Source: Proluteimonas luteida (lineage in GTDB: Bacteria; Pseudomonadota; Gammaproteobacteria; Xanthomonadales; Xanthomonadaceae). From it: 64,000 nt of DNA. Positions within the stretch are counted from its first letter, which is position 1; every line of letters starts with the position of its first letter. Position numbers and translations under genes: made by a program. The notes under the pieces were generated by a model. The model saw nothing but the letters and a program-made list of their open reading frames with translations, was not told the DNA's origin and searched no databases. The stretch lies in assembly GCF_021191695.1 (NCBI RefSeq), contig NZ_JAIWPT010000002.1, forward strand, positions 1-64,000, written 5' to 3'. This document shows positions 61,411-64,000 of the stretch, in pieces.

Positions 61411-62160
61411 AACGGCGCCCTCATCCGCCCTGCGGGCACCTTCTCCCGCAAGCGGGAGAAGGAAAACCGGTCCCGGTGATTCCACTGGAGATGGCCTGAC
61501 CCCTCTCCCGCCGGCGGGCATTACGCCCTTCACGGGTGAGGACACTTTGGCACGGCGGTCGCGACTGCTGCAGAGACCTCGCGCCAACGGCGCCCTCATC
61601 CGCCCTACGGCCACCTTCTCCCGCAAGCGGGAGAAGGAACCGATCCCGATGATTCCACTGGAGATGGCCTGACCCCTCTCCCGCCGGCGGGCATTACGCC
61701 CTTCACGGGTGAGGGCACTTTTGCACGGTAGTCGCGACTGCTGCAGAGACCTCGCGCCAACGGCGCCCTCATCCGCCCTGCGGGCACCTTCTCCCGCGAG
61801 CGGGAGAAGGAACCGGTCCCGGTGATTCCACCGGAGATGGCCTGCCCCCTCTCCCGCCGGCGGGCATTGCGTCCTTCACGGGTGAGGGCACTTATGCACG
61901 GTGGCCGCGACTGCTGCAGAGGCATCACGCCAACGGCGCCCTCATCCGCCCTGCGAGCACCTTCTCCCGCAAGCGGGAGAAGGAACCGGTCCCGGTGATT
62001 CCACCGGAGATGGCCTGACACTTCTCCCGCCGGCGGGTATTGCGTCCTTCACGGGTGAGGGCACTTATGCACGGTGGTCGCGACTGCTGCAGAGGCGTCG
62101 CGCCAACGGCGGCCTCATCCGCCCTGCGGGCACCTTCTCCCGCGAGCGGGAGAAGGAAAA
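61411..62160. repeat. Tandem array of a ~173-bp unit with two hairpins, four to five copies
   Basis: The word AACGGCGCCC (GGC in the last) recurs at 61411, 61586, 61759, 61932 and 62105, a period of 175 then 173, 173 and 173. Each unit contains CGCCCTCATCCGCCC with a CTTCTCCCGC / GCGGGAGAAG hairpin, then CCGGTGATTCCACTGGAGAT, then CTCTCCCGCCGGCGGGCATT with CTTCACGGGTGAGGGCAC, and GTCGCGACTGCTGCAGAG. It occupies most of the 978-base gap 61288-62265. Open frames across it are repeat artefacts. Confidence 0.92.
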
Positions 62161-62222
62161 CCGGTTCCGCAAATGGGCGTTCTGCCTCTGGGTGCCGCAG
62201 CAGAACGCCGACCCCACAAACA

Positions 62223-62248
62223 GGAACCGCCGCTTGCGCGGCGGTTCC
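62223..62248 (-). terminator. Terminator of secA
   Basis: A perfect 11-bp stem GGAACCGCCGC / GCGGCGGTTCC with loop TTGC lies 18 bases past the secA stop. On the minus strand it is followed by TGTTTG. Confidence 0.75.
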
Positions 62249-62265
62249 GGTGAGCATGCAGCCGG

Positions 62266-64000
<1,735 letters not shown>

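Noticed and set aside
61411..62160. Possible repeat-protein or CRISPR array
   Set aside because: The period of about 173 bp is not a multiple of three, the units are hairpins, and no frame has coding character.

Overview
The window is GC-rich chromosomal DNA from a gammaproteobacterium, most likely of the family Lysobacteraceae/Xanthomonadaceae (Lysobacter, Luteimonas or a relative). The evidence is the gene content and order: pilMNOPQ divergent from a class A penicillin-binding protein, pilS-pilR, pilA-pilB-pilC-pilD-coaE, a Nudix/ThiE-like fusion next to secA, and sucCD beside pilSR. A further sign is the dense load of short palindromic intergenic repeats. The genus cannot be fixed from sequence reading alone.

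Layout. 1-1.2 kb: the 3' end of an IS110-family transposase, a Nudix hydrolase and a palindromic repeat pair. 1.2-12 kb (minus strand): transketolase, a dicarboxylate/amino-acid symporter, and a six-gene Bat/MoxR operon (MoxR, DUF58, DUF4381, BatA, a BatB/BatC-type fusion, BatD) joined by ATGA overlaps. 12-19.8 kb: pilMNOPQ (minus), divergent from PBP1A (plus). 19.9-27.8 kb: a conserved hypothetical gene, clpB, a DCC-type thiol protein, and a trehalose locus otsB-GH15-otsA. 28-34.4 kb: glyoxalase I, DUF4166, an NCS2-type permease, a DUF3574 lipoprotein and a TonB-dependent receptor. 34.5-44.2 kb: pgeF-rluD divergent from bamD, a VKOR-thioredoxin fusion, nadE directly behind a ccdAB toxin-antitoxin pair, a DUF559 protein, and sucCD. 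44.3-59.5 kb: pilSR, an XRE/AbiEii-type toxin-antitoxin pair, a GGDEF protein, a histidine kinase, a vapBC cassette, two pilin genes and pilB-pilC-pilD. 59.6-64 kb: coaE, the mutT/thiE-like fusion, a long repeat array and the C-terminal part of secA.

How the genes work together. The type IV pilus is almost complete here: alignment and secretin complex (PilMNOPQ), motor and platform (PilB, PilC), peptidase (PilD), pilins, and the PilS/PilR system. The first pilin gene has a perfectly spaced sigma-54 -24/-12 element, the expected PilR target. Envelope work is also represented by PBP1A, BamD, SecA and the Bat proteins, and stress tolerance by ClpB and trehalose synthesis.

The least ordinary content is the repeat and toxin-antitoxin layer. 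At least five families of palindromic repeat occur. They form a 122-bp x3 array, a roughly 173-bp x4-5 array, a 217-bp multi-hairpin element with perfect terminal inverted repeats, and a 143-bp element of the same family sitting in frame inside pgeF. Three toxin-antitoxin modules (ccdAB, XRE/AbiEii, vapBC) lie within about 13 kb. The vapBC module is bracketed by 12-bp inverted repeats and by a duplicated 3' end of the neighbouring kinase gene. I did not find a CRISPR array, a tRNA or rRNA gene, or a wholly unfamiliar multigene system.
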